Source of the DNA: Candidatus Nanoarchaeia archaeon
GTDB taxonomy: Archaea; Nanobdellota; Nanobdellia; Woesearchaeales; JACPBV01
NCBI GenBank assembly: GCA_028279655.1
Contig: JANQNH010000018.1
Coordinates: 124,001-188,000, forward strand
Length of the DNA: 64,000 bases
Direction: 5' to 3'
Shown here: piece by piece, positions 26,607 through 34,683 of the stretch
Numbering within the stretch: the stretch's first letter is position 1
How the letters are laid out: every line of letters begins with the position of its first letter
Notes under the pieces: generated by a model
What the model was told of the DNA's origin: nothing
The model's database searches: none
The model's input: the letters and a program-made list of their open reading frames with translations, nothing else
Program-made: the position numbers and the translations under genes

Positions 26607-26798
26607 ATGGCTGAAAAAAATGCAGTAGATCTATTAGCCAAAATTCTTTTGATAGTAGGAGGACTTAACTGGGGATTATTCATCTTTGGAATAAACCTTG
26701 TCACTATCATAAGTTTTGGTGTTTCAGCAATTGCAAATTTAGTATATGCATTAGTAGCGATTGCAGCTATTGTTGAGCTAGTAAAGATTTTTAAATAG
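26607..26798 (+). CDS. DUF378 membrane protein
   Basis: 63 residues with two hydrophobic helices and the DUF378 pattern: DLLAKILLIVGGLNWGLFIFG and LVYALVAIAAIVELVKI. A GGGGGTGG sits 8 bases before the ATG. DUF378 proteins are small inner-membrane proteins of unknown function, common in bacteria; the gene may have been acquired by transfer. Confidence 0.85.
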   Translation: MAEKNAVDLLAKILLIVGGLNWGLFIFGINLVTIISFGVSAIANLVYALVAIAAIVELVKIFK

Positions 26799-26811
26799 CT
26801 TTTTTATTTTT

Positions 26812-27315
26812 TTATATTTTTCTGCTGTCATAAGCCCAATGAAATAATGCTTGTCTTTGTTTTTCTCTACACTTAAAAAATCCTTTTGGGCAATTTTTCT
26901 TTATCTGTGCTATGTGTCTTACCATCTGTTTCCATCTTTTTATCTGCCTTTGATCATCTGGGCACCTTCTTCCCATATAGTATCTACAATACCATTGAAA
27001 CCATCCTCTTGGATCTTCATGGTATATCCATCCTTTTTCTCTCCAATAGCTTAAGGGTTTCGAAGCGTTTATTCCAAAAAAGTTTAACTTAGGGTCATGG
27101 AATTCGTGACATAGTTTTGCTTTCTTAAACCATTCTTTTGGAAATTCACTCTTACAATCGGTCATATATTTTCCTCCAAAAACACCTAATTCAAGCATTT
27201 GTTTTGGTGTTAATTCTGGCTTAAATCCTGGATGGAAATTTTTTCCGATAGGTTCTGTAAGGTAATATATGTAGTTCTTCTGCATAAGATCATTAACTAC
27301 TACTTTCTTTTTCAT
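26812..27315 (-). CDS. Conserved protein of unknown function
   Basis: 167 residues, rich in aromatic and basic residues. Recognisable family blocks: FHPGFKPELTPKQMLELGVFGGKYM, CKSEFPKEWF, ASKPLSYWREKGWI, DPRGWFQWYCRYYMGRR and a KRWKQMVRHIAQIKKNC helix. I recall this type as widespread but uncharacterised in bacteria, archaea and fungi. Cys and Trp are conserved-looking; no catalytic motif is evident. It starts 1 bp after the TspO stop on the same strand. Confidence 0.75.
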   Translation of the reverse strand: MKKKVVVNDLMQKNYIYYLTEPIGKNFHPGFKPELTPKQMLELGVFGGKYMTDCKSEFPKEWFKKAKLCHEFHDPKLNFFGINASKPLSYWREKGWIYHEDPRGWFQWYCRYYMGRRCPDDQRQIKRWKQMVRHIAQIKKNCPKGFFKCREKQRQALFHWAYDSRKI

Positions 27316-27316
27316 T

Positions 27317-27790
27317 TTAATTAAGAATATATATTGAAAAGTTTAGTATAGCTGCAAAACTTACCCATAATATGTAAGGGACGAGTAAATATGCTGCCGT
27401 TCTTGATATTCTATAAAAATATATTATCGATAATAATATTGCAAACCATAAAAACATAATTTCTATGAATGCTAATAATGGTGATTGTATACCAAAGAAT
27501 AATATTGACCATAATAAATTAAGAATCAATTGGATTCCAAAAATAGTAATGGCTTTATTTGTTCTTTTCTTGTTATTCCAGACTATGTATAGGGAAATCC
27601 CCATTAAAAGGTACAGTAATGCCCATACAGGACCAAATACCCAGCTTGGTGGATTGAAAAATGGTTTATTTAAAGTTATATACCAACTTGAAACTGAAGA
27701 AATGGTAAAAATGGATCCTAAGATTCCTGCTAGTTTACAGATAATAATCGATGTAATTAATTTGAAGTAATTTAATTTGTTTAGCTCCAT
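27317..27790 (-). CDS. TspO/MBR-family protein
   Basis: 157 residues with five membrane helices. Family marks: SWYITLNKPFFNPPSWVFGPVWALLY after helix 1, and the LNLLWSILFF region. TspO binds porphyrins and related ligands and affects tetrapyrrole traffic. The start chosen (MELNKLNYF) lies about 25 nt after a TATA box; an ATG 21 bases earlier is inside the promoter-proximal region. Followed by the 167-residue unknown on the same strand. Confidence 0.88.
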   Translation of the reverse strand: MELNKLNYFKLITSIIICKLAGILGSIFTISSVSSWYITLNKPFFNPPSWVFGPVWALLYLLMGISLYIVWNNKKRTNKAITIFGIQLILNLLWSILFFGIQSPLLAFIEIMFLWFAILLSIIYFYRISRTAAYLLVPYILWVSFAAILNFSIYILN

Positions 27791-27830
27791 TTTTAAAATA
27801 AAGAGATCCATGTATATAAATTTAGTGCTT

Positions 27831-27934
27831 AAGTTGAGTATGCCTCTTCTGAAATAAATTTCTCCGAAGGAGACTGTATATTAGGAGAATAAAGTTGGCA
27901 ATAAAGAAAAACTACTAAAGGGCACACTCAACTT
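27831..27934 (-). terminator. Folded element downstream of fur copy 2
   Basis: AAGTTGAGT (27831-27839) and ACTCAACTT (27926-27934) are perfect inverted arms, extended inwards by TGCC/GGCA. The right arm includes the last codons of fur copy 2, so this may act as its 3' structure. Inside is CTCC-GAA-GGAG (27862-27872) followed by ACTGTAT, a version of the recurring module. Confidence 0.55.
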
Positions 27935-28302
27935 TTGGAGCATTTAGCACAAATACCTCTTACCTCAATCTGAAAGCTGGTTATTGATCCTGGAATCTTA
28001 TCTTTAAGAAAATCAAGTGAATCAATATTAAAGTGAATAACTTTACCAGTTTCCTCGCAAAAAAAGTGACAATGACTTCTATTTTCTTTGGAATAGATTA
28101 ATCTACCATCGCAAGTATAGGAAAAAATATTCCCATTTTTTCTTAATGTTTTTAGAAATCTATAAATTGTTGCAAGCCCTATATTTTTGTCGATTGTTTT
28201 GACTCTTTCATAGAGGTCCTCAGCAGTAAAAAAAGTGTTGAACTTTGTTAGTTCTTTTTTTATAATCTCCTTTTGTTTGGTATTTCTTGTTTTTAAGGCC
28301 AT
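27928..28302 (-). CDS. Fur-family regulator, Zur-like (copy 2)
   Basis: 124 residues from the ATG opening MALKTRNTKQKEI, about 25 nt after a TATA element; an earlier in-frame ATG (28311) is less well placed. Same architecture as copy 1 at 23597-23971, including VGLATIYRFLK-type recognition helix (IGLATIYRFLKTLRKN) and SHCHFFCEETGKVIHF. The last cysteine of copy 1 is replaced (CAKCSKS). It is divergent from znuA across the 28326-28348 operator. Two near-identical boxes suggest cross-regulation between copies. Confidence 0.88.
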   Translation of the reverse strand: MALKTRNTKQKEIIKKELTKFNTFFTAEDLYERVKTIDKNIGLATIYRFLKTLRKNGNIFSYTCDGRLIYSKENRSHCHFFCEETGKVIHFNIDSLDFLKDKIPGSITSFQIEVRGICAKCSKS

Positions 28303-28325
28303 TTTAAACAAGTATAAATAAATCC

Positions 28326-28348
28326 TTATTGAGAATGAGAATCAGTAA
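28326..28348. promoter_or_regulatory. Zur/Fur operator between fur copy 2 and znuA
   Basis: TTATTGAGAATGAGAATCAG plus TAA, differing from the box at 23994-24016 at only two positions. It sits between the TATA elements of two divergent genes; the znuA TATA (AGTTTATAAAG) follows at once. Expected to be bound by one or both Zur-like regulators when zinc is sufficient. Confidence 0.85.
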
Positions 28349-28391
28349 AGTTTATAAAGATTTTGATTTACCTATATAAGGGGTGATAATT

Positions 28392-29399
28392 ATGAAAACT
28401 TCGTTAGTTATAGGGATTCTTGTGTTAGCATCGTTTTTAGTTGGTTGTACAGAATACACTGTACCAGATGTCTCGGAAAATACTAATGAAAAACTTAATG
28501 TAATCGTCAGTATTCTTCCACAAAAAGCATTTGTTGAGGCAGTTGGAGGAGATTTAGTGATTGTGAAAGAACTTATACCCCCTGGTGGGAGTCCGCATAC
28601 ATATGAACCAACACCAAGTGATTTAGCATCTGTTGAGAAAGCAGATATCTACTTTAGAATTGGACATATCCAATTTGAGAAATCTCATGTTAACAAATTT
28701 GCTGGATTGAATCCTTACATGAAAATAATCGATACTTCTGTTAATGTTCAATTAAGAGAATTCGAAGATCATGAAGAGCACGGTCATGAAGAGGATCATC
28801 ATGAAGAAGAGGATCATGAGCACGAAGATGAAGAACATGAGGAGGAAGAGCATGAACATGTAGATGAGGAACACGAAGAACATGAAGATGAACACGACCA
28901 TGATCATACAGGTGTTGATCCTCATATCTGGCTCTCTCCAATGCAAGTAAAAAAACAGATTGATACTATTTATCAGACATTATCTTCGGTGGATCCGGCT
29001 AACACTGAAAATTATTTCAATAATGCTCAAGTATTTAAGAATAAACTTGATGCACTTCATGCAGAAATTGAATTGGAATTAAAAGCACTGAAAACAGATA
29101 AACTAATGGTTTTTCATCCTGCATGGGGCTATTTTGCAGATGAATATGGACTTGAGCAGATAGCTATTGAACAGTCTGGAAAAGATCCTACAGCCAAAGA
29201 GCTTCAGCATATCATTGAAGAAGCAAAGGAAGAAGAGATCAAGGTTATCTTTATCCAATCGCAATTTAGTAAGGCTATGGCTGAATCTGTTGCTGAAGAG
29301 GTTGGAGCAGTGGTTGTTTCCATTGATCCATTAGCAGAAGATTACATAAGTAATCTAAGAAATGTTGCTACGACAATTGCGGAAAGCTTAAATAAATAG
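28392..29399 (+). CDS. Zinc ABC transporter substrate-binding lipoprotein, ZnuA-like
   Basis: 335 residues starting MKTSLVIGILVLASFLVGC (lipobox), 4 bases after a GGTGAT ribosome site. Cluster A-I metal-binding protein: first ligand His in GGSPHTYEPTPSD, second His in RIGHIQFE, a His/Glu-rich loop of about 50 residues (EEHGHEEDHHEEEDHEHED and more), third in DPHIWLSP, and the late VFHPAWGYFADEYGLEQ. The His-rich loop is the mark of zinc-specific ZnuA. First gene of znuACB under the Zur box. Confidence 0.93.
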   Translation: MKTSLVIGILVLASFLVGCTEYTVPDVSENTNEKLNVIVSILPQKAFVEAVGGDLVIVKELIPPGGSPHTYEPTPSDLASVEKADIYFRIGHIQFEKSHVNKFAGLNPYMKIIDTSVNVQLREFEDHEEHGHEEDHHEEEDHEHEDEEHEEEEHEHVDEEHEEHEDEHDHDHTGVDPHIWLSPMQVKKQIDTIYQTLSSVDPANTENYFNNAQVFKNKLDALHAEIELELKALKTDKLMVFHPAWGYFADEYGLEQIAIEQSGKDPTAKELQHIIEEAKEEEIKVIFIQSQFSKAMAESVAEEVGAVVVSIDPLAEDYISNLRNVATTIAESLNK

Positions 29400-29417
29400 T
29401 TTGTTCTTTTTTCTAGA

Positions 29418-30122
29418 ATGGAAAGAAAAGAAATCATCAAAATAGATAAAGTAACTTTTAGCTACGGGAAAGAAGAGTTTCTTAAGGATATTACCTTATC
29501 AATCTATGAAGATGATTTTCTTGGGATTATAGGTCCAAATGGTGGAGGAAAAACAACGCTTCTCAAAATGATACTTGGATTGCTTGAGCCACAAAGAGGT
29601 AAAGTCAGTGTATTTGGGATATCACCTAAAAAAGCGCGCCATGAAATCGGTTATCTGTCTCAATTTAAGAATATTGATTTTGATTTTCCTGTTACTGCGC
29701 ATGAAATAGTCCTCCTTAGTAGAGTGGGAGATAAGCTCATAAAAAGATATTCTAAAGCGGACAAGGAATCAGTTAAGAAATCAATGAAAGAGTTAGGGAT
29801 ATGGGACCTTCGGGATAAAAAACTCAATGAATTATCTGGAGGAGAGAAGCAAAGAGTTTTTGTTGCAAGAGCGCTAGCTAATGAACCTCAAGTTTTGATT
29901 TTGGATGAACCAATGTCAAATCTTGACATCCACATACAAGAAGAATTCTATAGGATTCTAAAGGATTTGAACAAGAAAATTGCAATTGTTATTGTTGATC
30001 ATGATCTTGAGATGGTTTCAAAATATGCAAAAGAGATTGTCTGTGTAAACAAATGCAATACCCATGCGTTAAGGTATCATGATGCAGATTCATTAAAAAT
30101 GAAGGAGATGTGTCATGATTGA
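29418..30122 (+). CDS. Zinc ABC transporter ATP-binding protein, ZnuC-like
   Basis: 234 residues: Walker A GPNGGGKTT, Q-loop LSQ, signature LSGGEKQR, Walker B VLILDEPMSNLD, and the switch His in VIVDHDLEMVSK. Energises zinc uptake with the permease encoded next. It starts 18 bp after znuA and overlaps the permease gene by 8 bp. Confidence 0.94.
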   Translation: MERKEIIKIDKVTFSYGKEEFLKDITLSIYEDDFLGIIGPNGGGKTTLLKMILGLLEPQRGKVSVFGISPKKARHEIGYLSQFKNIDFDFPVTAHEIVLLSRVGDKLIKRYSKADKESVKKSMKELGIWDLRDKKLNELSGGEKQRVFVARALANEPQVLILDEPMSNLDIHIQEEFYRILKDLNKKIAIVIVDHDLEMVSKYAKEIVCVNKCNTHALRYHDADSLKMKEMCHD

Positions 30123-30921
30123 AGCTTTAGGTTTTCAATTTTTCCAGAATGCTTTGATTGTTGCTATTTTAGCATCAATTGCAGCAGGAGTAATAGGAAC
30201 ATATATTGTAGTTAAAAGAATGTCTCTCATTTCTGGAAGCATCGCACATACAGCTTTTGGAGGACTGGGTATAGGTTATTTTCTTAATGTAAATCCCTTG
30301 ATAGGTGGAGTGCTATTCAGCTTATTATCTGCTGTGAGTATAGCACTCCTTCGGAAAAATGCAAAGAACAGGCTTGATACTCTATTAAGCTTTTTATGGG
30401 CAACGGGAATGGCAATTGGACTTGTTTTTATTTTCTTAACTCCTGGTTATACCACAGATTTATTTACCTATCTATTTGGAAATATTCTTTTGGTTTCAAG
30501 CTTTGATCTATATATGATTCTTTTTTTAGATATTGTCATACTTGCGATGGTTTATTTAATGTACAACTCATTTTTAGCAGTGACTTTTGATGAGGAATAT
30601 TCAGAAACAAGAAATATGCCAGTTACTCTGGTTAATATTATTCTTTTTGCTTTAATTGCACTCACTATTGTTGCAACAATAAGGGTTGTTGGGATAGTTT
30701 TGATGATTGCGATACTGACTATTCCAGCTGCTACTGCCCAGATATTTCATAAGACAGTAAAGAAAATAATGATAACAAGTTCTTTAATCACTTTGTTTGC
30801 GAGTATTTCAGGTCTTATAATATCATATTATCTTAATTTTGCTACAGGTCCAATAATTGTGTTGATTATTTCAGCTGTGTATTTATGCGGGATTTTCTTA
30901 TCTAGGTTGAGTGTATCCTAA
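30115..30921 (+). CDS. Zinc ABC transporter permease, ZnuB-like
   Basis: 268 residues, about eight hydrophobic helices. Family features: GTYIVVKRMSLISGSIAHTAFGGLGIGYFL near the N-terminus and the coupling-helix region VRVVGIVLMIAILTIPAATAQ, typical of ABC-3 metal permeases. Last gene of znuACB. A short hairpin (30970-30982) follows, shared with a convergent gene. Confidence 0.94.
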   Translation: MIEALGFQFFQNALIVAILASIAAGVIGTYIVVKRMSLISGSIAHTAFGGLGIGYFLNVNPLIGGVLFSLLSAVSIALLRKNAKNRLDTLLSFLWATGMAIGLVFIFLTPGYTTDLFTYLFGNILLVSSFDLYMILFLDIVILAMVYLMYNSFLAVTFDEEYSETRNMPVTLVNIILFALIALTIVATIRVVGIVLMIAILTIPAATAQIFHKTVKKIMITSSLITLFASISGLIISYYLNFATGPIIVLIISAVYLCGIFLSRLSVS

Positions 30922-30955
30922 TTAAAGCTACAGAAAAAAACATCCTTCTTAAACT

Positions 30956-30987
30956 ATGTTTCTAGGCTGTGCTCTAAGAGCAAACTC
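30956..30987. terminator. Hairpin between znuB and a convergent gene, with repeated GTTTCTAGGCTGTGC module
   Basis: TGCTC-TAA-GAGCA forms a small hairpin, preceded by GTTTCTAGGCTG. The same GTTTCTAGGCTGTGC followed by a hairpin and GCAA occurs at 38633-38664. Placed between two convergent gene ends, so a termination or 3'-end role is likely. Confidence 0.45.
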
Positions 30988-30994
30988 CAATTCA

Positions 30995-31189
30995 TTATTT
31001 CCAAGAATTAATTATTAAATATACTAAGATTCCAAATAGTATTAATGGTGAAATAGTCATTCCTATAAATCCTAATAAAAGCCCAAAAGCACCTAACTGC
31101 ATTGAAGGATTATACACATGAAGCAAAATAGGTAGGCTTAGTATAAATGCGCTAATTAATAGTGGTTTTGATTTTAATATTGATGTCAT
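30995..31189 (-). CDS. Small membrane protein
   Basis: 64 residues, two or three hydrophobic segments (PLLISAFILSLPILLHVY; LGAFGLLLGFIGMTISPLILFGILVYLII). A TATA-like ACTATATAAAG precedes the ATG by about 25 nt, fitting a leaderless gene. No family recognised. Composition is plausible for a real membrane protein. Confidence 0.55.
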   Translation of the reverse strand: MTSILKSKPLLISAFILSLPILLHVYNPSMQLGAFGLLLGFIGMTISPLILFGILVYLIINSWK

Positions 31190-31257
31190 ATTGAAACTAA
31201 CAATTTAATTCTTTATATAGTTATCTTTTTAGGAATTGGAGTTTTATTAAATTATAG

Positions 31258-31378
31258 CATCAGGATTAAGCGAAGTGCGAGCGTAGCTAGAATTTCCCCT
31301 TTGATGGGTTGAGGGAACTTCGCACATCAATCCTACCGTAGGGAGACTATATTCTTTAGACAAAAGAGGCCCCCAATA
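31258..31378. other. Folded intergenic element with nested stems
   Basis: AGGATT (31262-31267) pairs with AATCCT (31329-31334), and inside it GCGAAGT (31270-31276) with ACTTCGC (31317-31323), enclosing CCC-TTTGAT-GGG (31297-31308). Then CCTACCGTAGG, ACTATAT, TCT-TTAGA, and AGAGGCCCCC follow. CATCAGGATTAAG at its start recurs at 37417-37429; the later part is the recurring ACTATAT module. No ORF. It lies upstream of the TetR-controlled promoter. Confidence 0.6.
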
Positions 31379-31443
31379 AATTCTTGAAGAAGTCAAGACT
31401 AAAATCTCTAATTTTAATTATTATAATCGAAACATTTATATAG

Positions 31444-31463
31444 TAGACCGACTAATCAGTCTA
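31444..31463. promoter_or_regulatory. TetR-type operator
   Basis: TAGACCGACTAATCAGTCTA, a 20-bp palindrome with 8 of 10 pairs matching. It follows the TATA box (CATTTATATAGTA) and precedes the ribosome site GAGGTG of the first gene. The operon ends with a tetR gene, the likely ligand. Confidence 0.75.
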
Positions 31464-31477
31464 TTGAGGTGGATATA

Positions 31478-32533
31478 ATGAAAAAAATATTAAAAATAAG
31501 CGGTTATGTTGTTGCTGGGATTTTTTTATTGCTAGTAATCCTAAATATTTATGGAAGATTCCACTATGATCCTTCTGGATCATCACTAATTGATCAGGAA
31601 TATGTAATTAAACCCGGAAAAAATGAAATTGAATATCTAAGTAATGGAGATAAAATCTCAGCTTTTCTTTTTATACCAGAAGATTATAGGGAAGGAGAAA
31701 AAAGACCAGCAATAGTGATTACTCCTCCACATTCAGGTGTAAAAGAACAAACAGCAGGGATATATGCTGAAAAGTTAAGTGAAAAAGGTTTTATCACCCT
31801 TGTTTTTGATCCTCGTGGCTTTGGAGAAAGTGAAGGACATCCATTATTACTTAGTTCTTATAGGCAAGCAGAAGATGTTAAAAATTCAATTGATTTTATT
31901 ATGAAACTAAGTGGAGCAGATAAGGATAATATTTTTAATATGGGTATGTGTGCTGGTTCTGGCGTATCGGCTTATGAAACTATATCTGATTCTAGGATAA
32001 AGGCCCAGGTAATGGTTAGTCCTTATCTTACAGGTTCTGAAAATGTCGGGCAAAGTTTTTTGCAGAGGAATTTGTTTTATACTATGGTAGGTATTGGTAA
32101 ATTTAACTATGTAATAACCGGCAATGATATAATCCCTCAAATGGTTCCAGAAACCATGGAAGAAGTTGAGCAGAGCGTAGTACCAGTAACTCCAATTGTT
32201 CTTGGAATGATGGAATACTACATACCTGGTGCACCAGGGAATGTTCCAACTTGGAAAAATGGAGCAAGCATCATGTCATTTACTCCTGTTATGGATTTTT
32301 CAATATATGATTATGTGGATGATCTTGAAGTTCCTTTATACATGGTATACGGGACTGAAGCAGTTAGTAAGGATGGAGCAATAAGACTATATGATCGATT
32401 AACAGGTTCTAAAGAAAGACTAGTACTTGAAAATGCGGGCCATTTTGACATTTACTATAAACCGGAATTTGTTGATCCTGCCGTTGATGGTATAGCTGAA
32501 TTTTTAAATAAGCAAATTGGGGTGGAAGAATGA
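31478..32533 (+). CDS. Alpha/beta hydrolase with N-terminal membrane anchor and Cys nucleophile
   Basis: 351 residues from the ATG after GAGGTG; an in-frame GTG nine bases earlier overlaps the ribosome site. Residues 3-25 are a hydrophobic anchor (ISGYVVAGIFLLLVILNIYG). The hydrolase domain has TPPHSGVKEQT, FDPRGFGESEGHP, the nucleophile elbow GMCAGSG with cysteine in the place of serine, and VYGTEA and ENAGHFDIYYK with the late Asp/His. Cys-elbow alpha/beta hydrolases include dienelactone-hydrolase-like enzymes. Substrate unknown. It overlaps the SDR gene by 4 bp. Confidence 0.85.
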   Translation: MKKILKISGYVVAGIFLLLVILNIYGRFHYDPSGSSLIDQEYVIKPGKNEIEYLSNGDKISAFLFIPEDYREGEKRPAIVITPPHSGVKEQTAGIYAEKLSEKGFITLVFDPRGFGESEGHPLLLSSYRQAEDVKNSIDFIMKLSGADKDNIFNMGMCAGSGVSAYETISDSRIKAQVMVSPYLTGSENVGQSFLQRNLFYTMVGIGKFNYVITGNDIIPQMVPETMEEVEQSVVPVTPIVLGMMEYYIPGAPGNVPTWKNGASIMSFTPVMDFSIYDYVDDLEVPLYMVYGTEAVSKDGAIRLYDRLTGSKERLVLENAGHFDIYYKPEFVDPAVDGIAEFLNKQIGVEE

Positions 32534-33327
32534 AAAAAATAATTTTAATAACCGGTGCAAGTTCAGGAATGGGACTTGAAACAACAAAAGATCTTGTTAA
32601 AGAAGGACATATCGTATATGGTGCAGCAAGACATACTGATAAAATAAAAGAAGCAGGAGCAAAAGCAATTGAGATGGATATGTCCAAGGAAGATACGATA
32701 AAAAAAGGAGTAGACAAAATAATCAAAGAACAAGGAAGAATTGATGTTCTTTGGAACAATGCTGGTTTTGGTCTTTATGGTGCTGTTGAGGATGTCACTC
32801 TTGATAGAGCAAGATACCAATTTGAAGTAAATGTATTTGGACTTGCTAGACTTACCCAATTGGTGACTCCCCATATGAGAAAACAGAAATCCGGTCTAAT
32901 TATCAATACTTCATCGATGGGTGGAAAAATCTATTTTCCACTTGGTGCATGGTACCATGCAACTAAACATGCATTAGAAGGGTTTTCAGATTGTTTAAGG
33001 TTAGAGTTAAAACAATTTGGAATTAAAGTGGTTGTTCTTGAACCTGGTGCAATTGAAACAAATTTTTATCAAGTGTTTCAAAAAGAATTTTCAAAGTTGC
33101 CAAAAAATTCAGCATATAAGAAACTTATGAAAGCATATCAAAATATGGATAGTTCCTTGAAAGGTTCTCCAGCAAGTTTAATTTCACAAACTGTACAAAA
33201 AATAATAAATACTGATAAGCCTAAAACAAGATATTTGGTGGGAAGGATGGCAAAACCACTAGTTTTTGTCAGAAAATGGTTCGGAGACAGAGCCCTTGAT
33301 AGTATGATGATGAGGATGGTAAAATGA
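32530..33327 (+). CDS. Short-chain dehydrogenase/reductase
   Basis: 265 residues, classical SDR: cofactor motif TGASSGMGLE (8-17), NNAGFGLYG, catalytic Ser in NTSSMGGKIY, and YHATKHA with the catalytic Tyr and Lys, then LEPGAIETNF. An Arg/Lys-less position after the second strand and RHTD suggest NADP(H) preference (inference). It oxidises or reduces a carbonyl/alcohol substrate, possibly a lipid. Overlaps both neighbours by 4 bp. Confidence 0.93.
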   Translation: MKKIILITGASSGMGLETTKDLVKEGHIVYGAARHTDKIKEAGAKAIEMDMSKEDTIKKGVDKIIKEQGRIDVLWNNAGFGLYGAVEDVTLDRARYQFEVNVFGLARLTQLVTPHMRKQKSGLIINTSSMGGKIYFPLGAWYHATKHALEGFSDCLRLELKQFGIKVVVLEPGAIETNFYQVFQKEFSKLPKNSAYKKLMKAYQNMDSSLKGSPASLISQTVQKIINTDKPKTRYLVGRMAKPLVFVRKWFGDRALDSMMMRMVK

Positions 33328-34211
33328 TAGGAAAATTCGTATCTGACATGATGATTAAGCCAGGAAAATCACCTGTGTTTGATAGTCCAAACAAATACGG
33401 CCTTGAGTACGAGGACGTGACATTCAAGGCAAAAGATGGTATAGAGCTTTTCGGTTGGTTATTTGAACCAAAGGAGAAGAGTAGAGGGGTAATTATTCAG
33501 TCCCATTTTGGTATTCAGTGTTCAAGGTGTGGGTTTACTACTGAAGGAAAAGGTTTATTGGCAAAAGCTCTTTGGAATAAGGATATTAACTTTTTAAATC
33601 AAGCAAAATATTTAGTTGAAGCTGCTTATTCTGTTTTGATGTTTGATTTTCGAAATCATGGTAATAGCGGAAAAGGAAAAAATCCTTGGATAACCTGGGG
33701 ACAAGAGGAATATAAGGATATCTTGGCTGCAGTTGATTTTATTTCTAAACATCCTGATCACAAGAATGACAATATTGGTCTTTTGAGCATTTGTATGGGT
33801 GCTGCATCTAGTACTTTTGCGTATGGATTGGAGAAAAGTTTGCAAAAGAATAAGAAAATAAAGGCGATGATTGCGATTCAGCCTTTGACTTATGATTATT
33901 TTCTTAAGGCACTAGGATTTCCTAATTTTGTTATTAAAGCTACGAATAGATATAACAAGAGGAGAGGTGTTGACTTAACTGGACCTTCATTTTTACCTTA
34001 TGCTAAGAATATTTCTGTTCCAACAATGGTAGTTCAAAATAAGAATGATCCAATGACTAATATGGAAATGGTAAAAAAATATTATGATGATTTGGTTGTG
34101 GAAAAGGATATTGTATGGCTAGACCTTGAAAAGAAAAGAGCAGCTGCTTATGATTGGGTTGGGAAAAGTCCTAAACCTATATTAGGCTGGTTTGATAAAT
34201 GGGTGAAGTAA
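33324..34211 (+). CDS. Alpha/beta hydrolase with Cys at the nucleophile elbow
   Basis: 295 residues. Family marks: IIQSHFGIQCSRCGF, FDFRNHGNSGKGKNP, the elbow LLSICMGAAS (SxCxG, Cys for the usual Ser), and VQNKNDPMTNMEM with the acidic residue. It lacks the N-terminal anchor of the first hydrolase. The late histidine of the triad is not obvious: the C-terminal region ends KRAAAYDWVGKSPK, so activity may be altered. Third gene of the TetR operon; overlaps the SDR gene by 4 bp. Confidence 0.8.
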   Translation: MIGKFVSDMMIKPGKSPVFDSPNKYGLEYEDVTFKAKDGIELFGWLFEPKEKSRGVIIQSHFGIQCSRCGFTTEGKGLLAKALWNKDINFLNQAKYLVEAAYSVLMFDFRNHGNSGKGKNPWITWGQEEYKDILAAVDFISKHPDHKNDNIGLLSICMGAASSTFAYGLEKSLQKNKKIKAMIAIQPLTYDYFLKALGFPNFVIKATNRYNKRRGVDLTGPSFLPYAKNISVPTMVVQNKNDPMTNMEMVKKYYDDLVVEKDIVWLDLEKKRAAAYDWVGKSPKPILGWFDKWVK

Positions 34212-34682
34212 ATGGAATACAAAAACATATTTGAAATAAAAGTTAATTGGAAAACAATAACAATGCTTATTGTTCTGGCAATTTTACCTAATTTTTTAGG
34301 TATGATTAATCTTCCAACAGTTTTTGGCTTTAAGATACATACCTTTCAGTACGTTATTTTTGTTGCGGCAATGCTTTATGGTCCTGTTGGAGGAGCAGTA
34401 TCAGGTGGAATCGGCAGCATGTTTAGTGCATTTGCAATGGGTAACCCATATATTCTTGGGGGAAATATCCTATTAGGTCTTATGGCTGGATTATTGTTTA
34501 GATATGGATTTAATATTATCTGGTCAGCAATTATTGCTTTTGCAGTCCAATTACCTTGGTTATACTTAACAGACGTTTATTTGGTTGGTATGCCAGTTAG
34601 TATTGTATATAATTTAATAATAGCACTGTTTGTATCAAATTTGGTTTGGGCAACAGCAGCAAAATATACTGTGAGGCGTTAA
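34212..34682 (+). CDS. ECF-transporter S-component-like membrane protein
   Basis: 156 residues, about five or six helices. The pattern VFGFKIHTFQYVIFVAAMLYGPVGGAVSGGIGSMFSAFAMGNPYILGGNILLG is typical of energy-coupling-factor substrate-binding (S) components, with the Gly-rich GGAVSGGIGS helix. No A/T components are encoded nearby, so it would share them or work alone. Ligand unknown. The start codon follows the preceding stop directly. Confidence 0.75.
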   Translation: MEYKNIFEIKVNWKTITMLIVLAILPNFLGMINLPTVFGFKIHTFQYVIFVAAMLYGPVGGAVSGGIGSMFSAFAMGNPYILGGNILLGLMAGLLFRYGFNIIWSAIIAFAVQLPWLYLTDVYLVGMPVSIVYNLIIALFVSNLVWATAAKYTVRR

Positions 34683-34683
34683 A

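Noticed and set aside
28741-28946. Two short His/Met-rich ORFs opposite znuA
   Set aside because: They are the antisense of the His/Glu-rich loop codons of ZnuA and have no start signals of their own.
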